Of a DNA stretch of 64,000 bases, positions 47,921-59,851 are shown one piece after another. Source of the stretch: Eucalyptus grandis (Eukaryota; Streptophyta; Magnoliopsida; Myrtales; Myrtaceae). Under the pieces are notes generated by a model. The model made no database searches. It was not told the origin of the DNA and saw nothing but the letters and a program-made list of their open reading frames with translations. The stretch lies in NCBI RefSeq assembly GCF_016545825.1, contig NC_052613.1:5518001-5582000 (forward strand). The letters are read 5' to 3'. Positions within the stretch are counted from its first letter, which is position 1; each line of letters begins with the position of its first letter. The position numbers and the translations under genes are program-made.

Positions 47921-49589
47921 GTTATGAGATTTTGTGGTAGATTATAATGTGTGAGTCTTTTAGTTAGCAATATCTAATTTCATTATTGGATTCGGATGAT
48001 CATAGGTATTGATTCAGAGATCTTGCCTCGTTTTGTAGGAGCAGTAAAGGCAAGCGAGTCACTACTCCCGAAACTAGAAATATGCCTCCAGCTTCTTAAG
48101 GTTCGGCTTCAAGGAGTAGACTAGATGACTAATTTGATAGGAGTCTGGATTTGCATGAAGTCGCAAGTCAAGGAAGAGAACCAAAAGCTGTTTCTTCCGA
48201 CTAATTTTGAGCAACCAATGATCCATTGGTATCGATTAAACGTTGGATTAAAAAGATTGAGGAAAATTTAGAGTTGAAGATGTTCCTGAGAATTAGAAAG
48301 TTAACTTTGCCACCTAAGATTTGGAGGATGAAACAAAGTATTCGTGGAAATGAATAAAGCTAGCCCTTGAATTAGGGATGCTACTATATCTTGGGAGAAC
48401 TTTACGAAACTTGTAAATGTTCAATTCTTCCCAGTGGCATTCCAAGCAAAGATGAATGGCGATTTTGTGCATATTTCTCAAAGTGAGTCAATTGTGGAGC
48501 ATGTAGTTCGCTTTAATCAATTGAGTAGATTTGCGGAGTATTTTATAGCTAATGAGGAAGATAAGGCTGAATATTTTTAGAAAGGGCTTTGACCTAAAAT
48601 TAGCTCCACACTCATATCTCTAGTACTGACAACTTATAAAGATGTATTAGAATGAACTATCAAAGAAGAACAAAACTCTTTAAAGCATGGCACATAGGAA
48701 GCACCTCAGCACAAGAGGTTTTTATAAAACCCATGCCTTGAAGTATATATATTTAATTGGAAAAAAATATTTTGTTGCATAAAATGGGATCAAGTATTTA
48801 CTACTTTTCAGTTATTTGAGAATGGCTAGAGAAATGTGTCGTGATAGTTTACGTATGTGTATCGTTTTGTGAAAGAGTTTAAGAATATTTGAGAAATGAT
48901 TAACAAATGGTGGATGTCTATGTTGCGAAATGTCATTTGTTTGATTTGTGAGATTGATTTTTGCATTGGATTTCTAATATTAAATGATGATTGCTAATGC
49001 TTAATATGATTGTGAACCTAGTGAGGAGTTTTTGGGAGTGTATGCATAATGATTTAGGATATCCTTCTGAGTCAAACCATCAGCTTTATAAGTGAAGACA
49101 TTGCTAATGGGGAAATCTTTGTTGCCTTGTCATTAGGCATTGTGTCATGATCATAATTAGATATTAATCAAAAGATTGATTGATGGATGGACCATTAACA
49201 TGCGTTTTGATATGAGATGGATCAATGGATGAGCCATCGACATGGTCCTTTTAGAGGGATTAATTAATAGAATTGACTAATGATACTTGAGCTGTGCTGA
49301 TGATTTAAATGAGTTTTCTAATTAGTATAAGAAACAACTCGTATATGATTTAGTATGTATTTTATACTTGGAGTTTGAGTTATGAAGTTTTGGCAATGAT
49401 TTATATATATGCATAGTGGTTGTTTGATTTATTTAGAAGATATATACTACTCACCGAGCTATGGTTACTCATTCAACTCGTTTTTCATATTTTCAAGTCT
49501 CTTAGTTAATGACAATTATGGGGAAAGTGCTATTAGTGGGAAATTTTAAGAGTTGATTTTTTTTTTTTAATGGCTCATGGAAGTTGTGC

Positions 49590-49625
<36 letters not shown>
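49590..49625. repeat. (TG)n microsatellite
   Basis: About 18 TG units in the 3' LTR; the 5' LTR copy has no equivalent expansion. A shorter TGTGTGTG run sits at about 49676. Confidence 0.95.
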
Positions 49626-49628
<3 letters not shown>

Positions 49629-49792
49629 CTATAGAAATTCTAATGTTGTAACCAATCTATTAATTTATTTGATATGTGTGTGTGTGTATATTTGGATATA
49701 TTGATATGATTGTCGGTTATATTTGAGGCTACGTTCTTTGTGTGGAATGATGACTATATCATTTCCCTTTCCTATAGTTTTGGGGTGTAACA

Positions 49793-50411
49793 GTTCATAT
49801 CGCTATGATAAGAATCCATTTAGAGGGGAGTATGTATACTATTATTAGGACATCCTTCAATGCCAAATTACCAGTTGATATTGGTGGTAGATCTAGCCAA
49901 GAGAATTAATCTCGGTTGCCTTTGTCACAACGTTAAATGTGACCATAATTAGATGTTGAGCATTAGATTAGTCGATGGAGTGGAACATTGACATTTTACT
50001 CAATTGACATTGATCATTGAAATAGACTGTTGATTATTGATTTGTCATTATGAGTTGATATTGTTATGGATATTATACATAAAAATATATTTTGGAAAGA
50101 TATTATCCGCGTTTGATTTTTTTGTATACAATACTCAAGTTTTGAGAATGATATATGATGGTATCCATTTTGTAAAGATGCACAGTGAATGTTTGGTCTG
50201 CTTGGAAGAGATGTGTTATTCATTGAGTTGTAAGTGCTCACCCATTTTTTTTCAAATCTTTTGAGGTTCCTTGAATAATAGTCAATACTTTGAGAGCATT
50301 ATTGATTAGGACTTTTGGGAGAATGATTTTTGGGTATGGTTTGAGGTTGCATCATTTGGAATGAAGGACAATTGTTTCATTCCCTTTTTTGGTAGGAATC
50401 GGAGTGTGACA
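49793..50411 (+). mobile_element. Older partial LTR of the same family
   Basis: Resembles the second half of the preceding LTRs: GACATCCTTCAATGCCAAAT for GATATCCTTCTGAGTCAAAC, and TTCATTCCCTTTTTTGGTAG near the end. It ends in GGAGTGTGACA at 50411. It is clearly more diverged than the first two LTRs and lacks the first half. No matching target duplication was found. Confidence 0.55.
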
Positions 50412-51370
50412 GCCATCTTCTCCATATCGCATCCACGTCTTAAGTTTACATTTTAACTAGGCACCAAGGCACGCATGCTCAATAGTTGGAAAAGAAATCA
50501 CATTGCCGGAACAAAATCTAAAGGCAAAGTTGAAGCAAAAAGCCATAATTCACAAAAGTAATAAATCTAGCCTAAGATTATAGATCTATCAATCAAAAGT
50601 TGTAATTGAGTACAAGTAAATTTTTAGCTTTGCATGATTCTAGGCTCAATGTCTAAGGGGATTGAGGGGTGATTGTGAAACAAGAGCATGTGAAGAAAGA
50701 GATTCTTGAAAATATGCAATGGAGGCCTCATCTGGACACATGACAATCAGTGAGTGGAGAGGCACGTGTGATTGACATGGTGGGGGTGGGACTATCTAAT
50801 ATTTTCTTGCTAGTTTTGGAGTCATAACGGTATAAATTAAGTGCAGATTTCCATGCTGGTTAAGCTTTCAAGGCATGCATGGGCCAAATTGACTTTGGCC
50901 TAAGTCCATCTCTTCATTTTATGTTGCTGGAGAACCACACCCTTTGAAGAATTGTAAATTCATAAGATTTTACATCACTTGATAATTGCAATTACATCGA
51001 TAGAAGCTTTTTTTAAGTGTTCATACTACAGGGACATATGAGCAAAAGGGATGAGTAGAATACATAAAGAAGGAAGTGCCAAACGGCTAACTCACTTTTG
51101 AATTCTTAAAGAAATCACAACTCTAAATGCTTATAAGAAGGTCAGCACATCTTTTTTTTGGTTGAAGAGCTAAAATCAGTTGCATTACCCTCAAAATGTT
51201 AATGTGGCAAGGGACAACTTTTCAGATTTCCTTATCTTGTTACTCAAAGTGAGAAGATAGAATACTGAAACATATCATAACTTCTAAAGATACATTCACT
51301 GTGCACAATGGATGAGTTCTATATTTCTATTACGCTTTGAATCTTGGATTATGGACTGGAGATGAGGGTT
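50412..51370. repeat. Dioxygenase 3' flank block, paired with 58140-59010
   Basis: From about 50812 it matches 58148 onward. TTTTGGAGTCATAACGGTAT, GATTTTACATCACTTGATAA and AGAAGGTCAGCACATCTT all recur in the second copy (about 58150, 58599, 58760) in the same order. No gene was seen. It lies on the 3' side of dioxygenase gene B. Confidence 0.7.
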
Positions 51371-51378
51371 GTGCATAT

Positions 51379-52091
51379 CTATGAAGCACCGACACTCTTC
51401 AAGAGCCTTCGTGTCGTGTCGGATACTTCGACACGTGTCCAACACTCTCCAACACTCGGTCAACACGTGTCGGAAAATCCGACATCTGGTCAACTTTTTT
51501 ACACTCTTCGACATTCAAATTGAAATTTTAATATACAAGTTTCCAACACGTGATTTCGATATCGAGGTTAATTTTAAAAATTCAATAAATGAGATGTCAA
51601 TATATATATATATATATATATATGTGAAAAAAATAAAACACAATAATAAAAATAATAAATAAAGAAAGAAGAAAAACCTAGTCTTCTCTTTTCTTCCGAC
51701 TCTCACTTCTTGTGATACACAATTCACCCCTTAAGTTTTTTTCCCCTGTTCCAACACATCTAACATGCGAACCCAGAATATGGATCGCTTGTTTTTTCCC
51801 CAAATTTTTTGAATTATTGAAATAGAGTTGAATTTGTGAAATTGAAACAAGAAATGATATTAATAAATGGCAGATTAATCTTTTAGTGTATATTCATTCT
51901 AGACTTTTTTTAATTATTTAATTATTTATAAATTTGATTCAAATTAATTTGATTGAAATAATCATAAGAATCATAATATATAACAATATATAACGTGTCG
52001 AAATTCTCTGTTTTTTAAAAAATTACATGTAGGCATGTCGTGTCGTGTCGTGTCGTGTCGCATGTCGTGTGTCAGTGTCGGTGCTATTTAG
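51379..52091. mobile_element. hAT-like non-autonomous TIR element, 713 bp
   Basis: The left end CTATGAAGCACCGACACT and right end, in reverse complement, CTAAATAGCACCGACACT form the terminal inverted repeats. The 8-bp flanks are GTGCATAT (51371-51378) and GTGCATAC (52092-52099). Subterminal parts are dense in GTCGTGTCG/CGACACG words on both sides, a common arrangement for hAT transposase-binding sites. The middle is AT-rich, with an AT microsatellite (about 51600-51623). No transposase is present. Its insertion splits the 50.8-51.37 kb repeat block. Confidence 0.7.
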
Positions 52092-52367
52092 GTGCATACA
52101 AAAGATGAAGAGAAAATTGTTTCTCTATTGAAGGGTTTCTGAGATGAACTTGAGAAATGGAACTTTAATAGGAAATGACATTAGAGGACTAGCAAAGGGA
52201 AGCAAATGAGCACCTCGATCACAACCCTCAATTAGTTCACCCCTGCTACATATTTCGAGCCATCAGACAATGACAAGTTCTTATTCTTGACTTCAGGGAG
52301 CACAAGTACTAGTTACTCAAGACATTACGATTGCACATATTCTTAATAGGGATAGTTTCATCCTTGC

Positions 52368-53607
52368 CTAAGTATTAATGGCATAGTAAGTGATGCCAAT
52401 CTCATCTTCCGGTCTAGCTGGCGGATCAAGCTTGTTCCTCATCCTCATCTTCTGGTACTCCTTGACTAGGAATCTTTTGTACTTGGGCGGCTCTCCTATC
52501 TCCGTGGTAAACTGTGGCAGCGGCTCCACCCATTTGTCCCAATGCAAATTATAGAAGAAGCCGTATGAGTAACGGCTTCTTCCTTTCGATCTCACCACTC
52601 TGTGAGTGGCACTCTTGAACTTTTTGTTGCTCAGCACCTTTCCCACGTGAGCCGGGGTGGCCATGCAAAACAAAGACATAGCATTTGTTGTGTGATATGA
52701 TGAAAAGATGGAACAAGGAACAAAAGATGCAGCGCAAGAGTTAGTAATGGACGATCCATATGTTGATCGCATGCCGAATTAGGGGGAACAGAGTCGAATG
52801 TTTTCATTTACCTGAATGAAATCAGCCACGTTGACCACAATCTGGCCTTCCACGGGAACAACGGGAATCCACTCCCCATCCTTGCGAACTTCGAGGCCTC
52901 CAACTTCATCCTGGAACACGAAGGTGATGCAGTTCCCATCTTCATGCTCCGTGATTCCGTTTGCCTCACTCTCTGTCGCAGGGAGATAGTGGAACGCCGC
53001 CATGAAATCCCAGTCCCGTTCATTATTGTACTCTTTAAGGAAATTCGGAGGGAGCCCCAAGCAGTCATTTATGATGCTTTCCAAAAGAGAACCAATTCCA
53101 ACAAAGCGAGAATAGAGATCTTCCATCACACTCCTGTCAAAGTGTAAAAGGGCAATTTTTAGGGAAACATCAGCATATTGACTTACGATGAGACCAAATG
53201 AAAGGGAAGAGAACAAGCGCAGGCCCACTGTGAACTGAGCATTACCTGAGTTCAGGTAGATTTTCAGGGTACACATTCATGCTTGACCCCGGTTGGAACA
53301 CGAGGAAGTACTCATTCTTATCCACCGAGTGATCTGGTTGTATGTTGTAGCCAACAGGAATCTGACAGTCACCTGGCGCAGGACTCAACTTGAGCTTCTC
53401 TTCAGGTGGGTATTGAAAGAATGTCTTGGAGAGTTGGAGGGCTTTATTCATAAGATCAGTGGGTATGCCATGGTTCATTATATTGAAGAAGCCATGCTCA
53501 GAGCAAGCCTTGGTTATTTTCTCTATTGCCTCCTTTTTTCCATGCTCATCACCTTCCTCATTGAAGAAAGGAGAGAGATCGACGGTTGAGATGCTTGAGG
53601 AGACCAT
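52368..53607 (-). CDS. 2-oxoglutarate/Fe(II)-dependent dioxygenase B (DOXC-type)
   Basis: Three exons on the complement: 53607-53246, 53133-52812 and 52637-52368. Phases agree and the product is 317 aa. It starts MVSSSISTVDLSPFFNEEGD. The catalytic iron ligands are HxD in EHEDGNCITF and His in SATHRVVR; the 2-oxoglutarate-binding RxS is RYSYGFFYN. It shares the second- and third-exon lengths and most motifs with gene A (IQVLSN junction, DKWVEPLPQFTTEI, then PPKYKRFLVKEYQ). The acceptor of the last intron (AAAG|GTGCTG) lacks a good pyrimidine tract, so splicing there may be weak. Substrate not assignable. The upstream side carries the 1.3-kb tandem repeats. Confidence 0.88.
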
Positions 53608-54050
53608 CTCAATTCTTGATTTTCAGTCTTGCTTCTTGTGGTTGCTTGAGCGCTTGTCCCAAACCACCATTGCTTTATATAGAAGTTCACATACTTGCTA
53701 TTTTGACACATTATCGGTTGTCATCAAGTTTAAATGCCATATGTACTTGCTATTTTCACACACTATTGGTTGTCCTCAAGTTTAAAATATCATACTTCAA
53801 TTTAATGAAGATACAATTATCGTGGGACTTCAAATACATAATTTTGATCAGGTCGCAAGAATAACTTTGGCAACTTGAATGAGTAGGGAAGCGTATCCGA
53901 TATTGTCTATTCAGATGAAGGTTCCACCATACCCTGGCGCAAAATTATGGATGTCATGAATAGTAAATGTCTTTCAGCAAGTCGCTCCAAAGGTAACAAG
54001 ACAATCAGTCCAAATCATGATGTACATTGAACTCATTAAAGAACAGAAAG
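53608..54050. promoter_or_regulatory. Upstream region of dioxygenase gene B
   Basis: Sequence between the minus-strand ATG and the start of the tandem repeats, with a CACACTATTGGTTGTC / GACACATTATCGGTTGTC near-duplication at about 53700 and 53757. No defined promoter element is claimed. Confidence 0.4.
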
Positions 54051-56875
54051 GACTAATACATAGAGTTTTGTCTTTTGGAAGATAGTATGGTGGAATCTTC
54101 TTCTGTTTATTCCTGGTACTAATATTTCTGAAAATAATACAATTATATTTTCCTGGTGATTTATATACTTGTTTTATACGATTCCATTAGATTTGGAGTC
54201 CATAACAATATAAACTAAGTATAGGTTTCAATGAAGGTTCGGCTTTCAAGGCATATTTGGGCGGAGGTCGAGTTCGGTCTAAGTCCATCTTTTTGGTTGA
54301 AGAATTGATCAATTTTCTGAAAAAACTTAGACTCCATATGTTCACAGACCACTTAATTTGAACTTGAGATAGAAAAATATCTTCACAGCCACTTTGATCT
54401 GTTAAGCTTCGAAGGTATATGTAAGAAGCTTTCTCAATCAAAGAGTCATCAATCTGACCATTAGAGCTACTGTCTACGCACTCAGAGCTTCAGTTCGCGA
54501 GCATAAAAGGCTTTTGTCCAAAGTAAAACTCTGCTTCCACAGTTTGTATGACATCTTTTCCCCTTTCAAGAAAATGGAAAAACTGTGATGACATACTCGG
54601 GGTTGTTTTATGCGGACTCCGACAAAGACAGTTTTGAGACACCAGTTTGAGTCCAATTCAAATGGATAACGATTTAGGTCTTCCTACCAGGATTGTAGAG
54701 GCTCGTACGTCCACCAGCTAGCATGAGCTGCTTCTGCAGCATGGTTATTCTGGACTCCTCACTAGTTTTCGCTCAATGGTCTGTTCACCTTCTACAACCG
54801 GGTCCTTTCAAGCAAATTGACGTCATGTGCTCTTTAAGTTGTCTACGTTTTATTGGTCCGTTCAAGTTTTAACAAACCTTCCTTTTATTGTTTGTTTTTC
54901 TTCTACAAAGGTTTTTCCAAAATTACACATATTTCACATCCAATAGCTTGTTCTCCTTCTATAAAGCCAAAGCCTTTCCATGCGTTAGACGTAGTATTGT
55001 CGACACCACCTGCGTACAGCCGGTCTATAGAGAAGTTTTTCCTCACATTCACCTTTTATTTATTTATTTATCATTTTGTCATCTTCAAAACATTATAAGA
55101 ATTTACCTCGACAAAAGCATGGTAAAATTATACTAGATGTTAATGCCCATAAAATATGGGTGTCACATCTATGATTTATATCTTGCTACAGTATCCGCAT
55201 GACCGGAAAGAACTTGGGAAGTCATGCGAGAATGTCCTCTTCTCAAAAGATATCAAGGATAGCTGACAAAATGTGTCGGTTGAAGCATATTCGCTTATGC
55301 TTCATAGGGTTAAATCAAAGATACCCATATGGCTTCTTTTATCCCTTTCCTTTGTTCGGTTTGGATTTCATGACCAAGACATCTGCAGTTTTGTCTTTTG
55401 GAAGATGGTATGGTGGAATCTTCATCCGATTATTCCTTGTACTAATATTTCTGAATGTAATACAATTGGATTCTGATGCTTATACTTGTGTTGTACTATT
55501 CCATTAGATTTGGAGTCAATAAAGGTATAAACTAACTGTAGGTTTCTATGATGGTTAGGCTTTCAAGGCATATTTGGGTGGAGGTCGAGTTCGGCCTGAG
55601 TCCATTTTTTTCAGTTGAAGTATTGATCTTGAGTAGCTTAGACTCCTCCAGTCACAGCCCATTAAATTTGAACTTGAGAAAGAAAGTGTCCTTAAACTTC
55701 GCTGATGCCCACTTTGATCTGTTGAGCCTCAAGGTGTCTGTTAGACACTTTCTCAGTCAAAGGGACGTTAATATGACCATTTGAATTACTTTTTACGAAC
55801 TCAGAACGTCGGTCTGCCAGCTTAAGGGCCTTTTTCCAAAATACAACTCTCTACATCTGCAGTTTGTTTGACGTCTTACCCACTTTCACAAAAATGAAAA
55901 AAAGCTTTCTGATACACTCTGGGTTGTTGCATGCAGATTCCAACATTTTAAGACAGTTGTGGGACACCAATTTGAGTCCCATTCAAATTGATATCGATCT
56001 GGGTCTTCCCACCATGATTGTAGATGCTCGTATGTCCGCTAGCTTTACCATCTCTAGGATAAGCAGCTTCTTTGACATGTCCTTCCAAATTTCTCATAAG
56101 TTTCCGCTGAATGACTGGTCCTTCCGAGCAACTTGACGTCGCACGTCTTTAAATTGTTGACCTGTTAGTGGTCCATTCAAATTTTAACAAAACTTCCTTT
56201 ATTGCTTGTTTATCTTCTACAAATGTTTCTCCAAAATTGTACACATTTCCCATCCGATAGCTTGTTCTCCTCCATGCTTTAGATGTCATGTTGTCTATAC
56301 AAGCTGCATATCACCTGTGTCAATTGAAGTTGTTCTGCACATTCAAATACACACATTAGTATCTTTTGATTATCCTGCCATCTTCAAATCATTATAAGAA
56401 GTTTTCTCAACAAAAGCATGGTAAAATTGTAAATTTGGCTTAACTAGATGTTAATGCCCATAAAATATATGTGTCATATCTATGATTTATATCACGCTAC
56501 GGTATCCCGAAAGAACTTGGGAAGAGTAATCTGCTAGTATGTCCTCTTCTCAAAAGATTTCTAACATATCTGACAGAATGTGTCGGCTGAAGCATATTTG
56601 CTCATGCTTCATAGGGCCACACATGAAAGACCACCCATTTGGCTTCTTTTATCCTTCTCCTTTGTTTGGTTGGAATTCATAACTAATACATTTACAGTTT
56701 TGTCTTTTGGAAGATAGTATGGTGGAATCTTCATCCGTCACCCGTTTTTTCCTCGAAGGAATCTTTCTGAATGTAACTTAGGTTTGTCCGGAGTATCTGT
56801 TTTTTATATTACTCCACTAGATTTGGAGTCAATAACAGTATAAACAAATTGTAGTTTTCAATGCTGGTTAGGTGC
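54051..56875. repeat. Tandem repeats of ~1.3 kb between dioxygenase B and CYP98A remnant 2
   Basis: GTTTTGTCTTTTGGAAGAT recurs at 54064, 55391 and 56698 (periods 1,327 and 1,307 bp), and a shorter related word at 58044. Each full unit continues with a GATTTGGAGTC block, a TTTCAAGGCATATTTGGG block, a CAGCTTGTTCTCC-like block and GATGTTAATGCCCATAAAAT. The third unit is cut at about 56875. Open frames (65-102 codons) shared between units, such as those near 55200-55500 and 56210-56400, do not resemble known proteins and look like duplicated non-coding DNA. Confidence 0.8.
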
Positions 56876-57190
56876 TATGTACTCCTACTAATGTAGGTAC
56901 AAGAGCACGAGAGTGTCGTTCTCTCACCAGGCACAAACATTCTCATATAGCTCGAAAGAGCACTCCATAAGTAAACGTCAATGGTTTGCTTCCATCTTTT
57001 CCCTGTTGTTTCAAACAGACGTTCATCCACAATGCGTGTGGATATCAGAAGGCAAATGTCAAAAGCATCTGTAATACTATTTGGCAATACATAAATATTG
57101 TACCCTCCCAAAGAAAATACTAGACTTGTGTTCCGACAACAAATCACTGCCGGCCTACATTGTGGGCATGATTATTGCTCTTGAGAAGGT
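56876..57190. other. Unassigned segment before CYP98A remnant 2
   Basis: Breaks the third tandem unit. A 90-codon open frame on the complement (57147-56875) is not recognised. The end (about 57165-57215) is the P450 promoter-side sequence shared with 35660-35760. Confidence 0.4.
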
Positions 57191-57250
57191 TACCATGCTT
57201 TCTCAAGAGGAATCATGCAGATAATACTAATCGCCCTCTTCCTTTTGAGA

Positions 57251-57690
57251 ATGGATTCATATGAGCCCTTCATTTTAATCATTTCCATCTTCTTGGTGAT
57301 CAAGCTTTGCCACTGGAGGAAGCCCAAGCTCCCAACAGGTCGTTACCCTTGCCACTCATAGGCAATTTACACCAAATCAAACCGAGCCCGGCCATGGCTC
57401 ACTTCTTCGCAGAGTAGTCATGGCTTCACAGCCCTGTCATATTGGTTTGGCTCGGTTCCAAGCTGAGCATCGTCGTGTCTAGTCCTGAATTGGTCAAGGA
57501 AGTCCTCCAAGTATATGACCAAGTATTGGCCAACAGGCACAGGATGGAGTCCCCAGTCAAGATTACTAAAGATGGCATGGGGCTTGTATGGGCCGATTAT
57601 AGGCCACACTACGCGAAGCTTAGAATAATCTGTGTCCCTGAGCTATTCTCTGGAAGACGAATTGAAGCTCTGAGGCCCATTAACAGCATT
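57251..57690 (+). pseudogene. CYP98A-type P450 fragment (N-terminal part only)
   Basis: Starts MDSYEPFILIISIFLVIKL, loses frame near 57340, then reads MVWLGSKLSIVVSSPELVKE through VLANRHRMESPVKITKDGMG to [13 protein letters not shown], where it ends abruptly. It covers only the first ~150 residues of a ~500-residue P450, with no I-helix or heme-binding region. It is less mutated in this part than the copy at 35862. It serves as the missing sequence reference for the deletion at about 36205 in that copy (it keeps the ADYRPHY segment). Confidence 0.85.
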
Positions 57691-59090
57691 TCATCTTTGA
57701 AACGTTTGGAAATTTAATTAGTGCTAACTGACTCTTCTCTTCGACAAACCAACTATATGAATCTAATCTGCTTTCAATCACATCCTTACTTTTGAATAGA
57801 CTGAAACCAATACAGTCGTGCATAACTGATAGGTGGTTCCTGAAGAGAAAAAAAAAAAATGAGGAGCAAAAGATTGCGCAGAGTTTAACGTAGGATGAGT
57901 CAGGATCATGTGTCAGTAGGAGGATCATGCGGCCATTATCCAATATAACAAAAGGAGTTGGGACTTTCATTCATGTTTACAATTTAAATTTGTTGAGTGC
58001 AAGGAGTCTAATAAACAGCAGCAAGGACTAATATTCTACGGTTGTCTTTTGGAAGATCGTAGGGTGGAATCTTCCTCTATTTATTCATCATACTAATAGT
58101 TGTGAATGTACTAAATTAGGTTCTTAAGTACGTATTCTCTGCTATGAGTCCATTACATTTGGAGTCAATAACAGTGAACGAATTATAGTTTTCGATGCTG
58201 ATTAGGCTTTCTACACATGTCTGGGTCAAGGTTGAGTTTGGCCTGACTCCATCTTTTCATTTTGTGTTGCTGTATAATCATGTTAGCATGTGTATTTTGG
58301 GATGTAAAAAATATGTGGGGCTTCGCAGCAATTGCAACAGCAATGGGACAAGGTATAGGAATTGGGGTATCACACGCATATGGAACTTTGATGTTGCTAG
58401 TAGGTTTCTTCTGTACATGAGAATGGAGCACTACAAGCCAATTCAAAGGCCTCGTTAACCTGCATGATACACAGATTATCTCTGCATGCTCATATATATT
58501 TGCAGAAAACTGTACTTTAGAGAAAAATCTTACAAATCTAGAAAATGGATCAATAAATTAACAAATCACACACTCTTTGGAGAACTGTAAATCTATAGGA
58601 TTTTACGTCACTTGGCAATTGTAATTACATCAGTAGAAGCTTTTCTAAGTCTTCATACTGCAAGGAACGGATGAGCAAAGGGAATTAGCAGAATGCATTG
58701 AAGTGCCAAGGCTAACTCGCTTTTGAATTCTTAAAGGAATCATACATCTAATGCTTCTAAGAAGGTCAGCACATCTTGTTTTGGTTGAAGAGCTAAATTC
58801 TTTAGCATTATCCCAACAATGTTTATGTTGGTGTCGACATTTCTCCAAATTTCCTTGTCTTGTTGCTCAAAGTGAGAAGATGGAATACTAACACATATTT
58901 CAATTTCTAAAGATGCGTAGTACCTACTCTTTATTTGTTAATTGCCACTGCCATTCATTTGGCACAATGGATGAGTTCTGTACTTCTTTCAAGTTGCGTA
59001 AGTTGAATTACAGATTGGGTGTTAAATTATGTCTCGATTTTAAGCATTTGTAAAAATGCGATTCGCTTGGATAAAAAAAATTGGGGGCTA
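57691..59090. repeat. Duplicated flank blocks (with 43.8-44.1 kb and 50.8-51.4 kb)
   Basis: 57750-58050 matches 43800-44110. 58140-59010 matches 50812-51300 plus the 3' flank of dioxygenase B. This order (P450 fragment, upstream block, downstream block) suggests that a third dioxygenase copy between them was lost. No dioxygenase coding was seen here. Confidence 0.65.
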
Positions 59091-59099
59091 TCATCGCAA

Positions 59100-59760
59100 T
59101 AAGAAGATACAAATTTCCTTTGTGGAAGCTTGCCGAAATTCTTATCCACGGTAGGGCCCATACAATATAAAGCTACGGTGATGTTCTGCGAGTGAAGAAT
59201 CCCTCTTCCAATGAAGGAAAGAAAGGTGGGCCCAAGGTCAAACCTTTGACCTTGGGCGTGCACACACGCATAAAACTTCTTCCTAAAAGGAAGAAAGGAG
59301 CGGCCGAACTCCTCTGCACGCGTATCAATTCTTGGTTTTACGCAGGGTTTCTTTTTTCTTTTTCTTTTTTTTTTCTTTTGGTGTGTTGTTGCTACACCTG
59401 TACGAGAGAAAAGGAGGAGCCGCGTCGTTGAAAGCTGAGGTGCGATCAAGAAAATGAGTTCTTTCTCGGCATTTTTTTTTTTTTGAGCTTGTGCGATAAT
59501 TTTGTGCCGTAAATTTATATCTAAGTGAATTGTTTATTTACAAACACTTTGGGTTTGTGGTTAAATCTAGATGTGGGAAACACTTGAGCGTTTAAGCGAT
59601 TGTAAACTCTAATTCTCCAACTATAGTGGACGTAGGTACCGATACTCTGACCGAATCATATAAATTTCTAGTGTCCTTATTTTTCTCATTTATTTCTCTA
59701 ATGATTTTGTGTTGACGTAAATTATAAGATCCTGTCATTTCCGGGTATTATATCACAACA
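59100..59760 (+). mobile_element. Probable 5' LTR of a Ty1/copia element
   Basis: Non-coding sequence ending TATCACAACA at 59760. It is followed at 59763 by TGGTATTAAAGCTTGGGG, like the copia primer-binding site for initiator-Met tRNA. The left boundary is not clear (approximate), and no matching 3' LTR was found after 63410. Confidence 0.5.
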
Positions 59761-59851
59761 ATTGGTATTAAAGCTTGGGGTTGGATTTCTTGATTGTAAT
59801 TTGGAGTTTTTACTTGTCTGATTATTATCTGGAAATTATGTTACTGCAATT

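Larger units (their letters stand above)
46130..49792 (+). mobile_element. Truncated Ty3-type LTR retrotransposon
   Basis: The 5' LTR is about 46130-47825, starting TGTAACGTCC. It is followed at 47831 by TGGTACCAAAGCTTAAG, close to the initiator-Met tRNA primer site. The internal part keeps only a gag remnant on the plus strand at about 48392-48600 (WENFTKLVNVQFFPVAFQAK; later SIVEHVVRFNQLSRFAEYF), interrupted by stops. Protease, RT and integrase are gone. From about 48718 the sequence repeats the LTR from TTTTATAAAACCCATGCC (against about 46603) to GGGTGTAACA at 49792. The 3' LTR is therefore truncated at its start and joined to gag by deletion. It cannot move by itself. Confidence 0.75.

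Noticed and set aside
58183..58458. Frame reading AIATAMGQGIGIGVSHAYG, reminiscent of an ATP synthase c helix
   Set aside because: Very short, lies in a duplicated non-coding flank, and lacks the conserved acidic helix.
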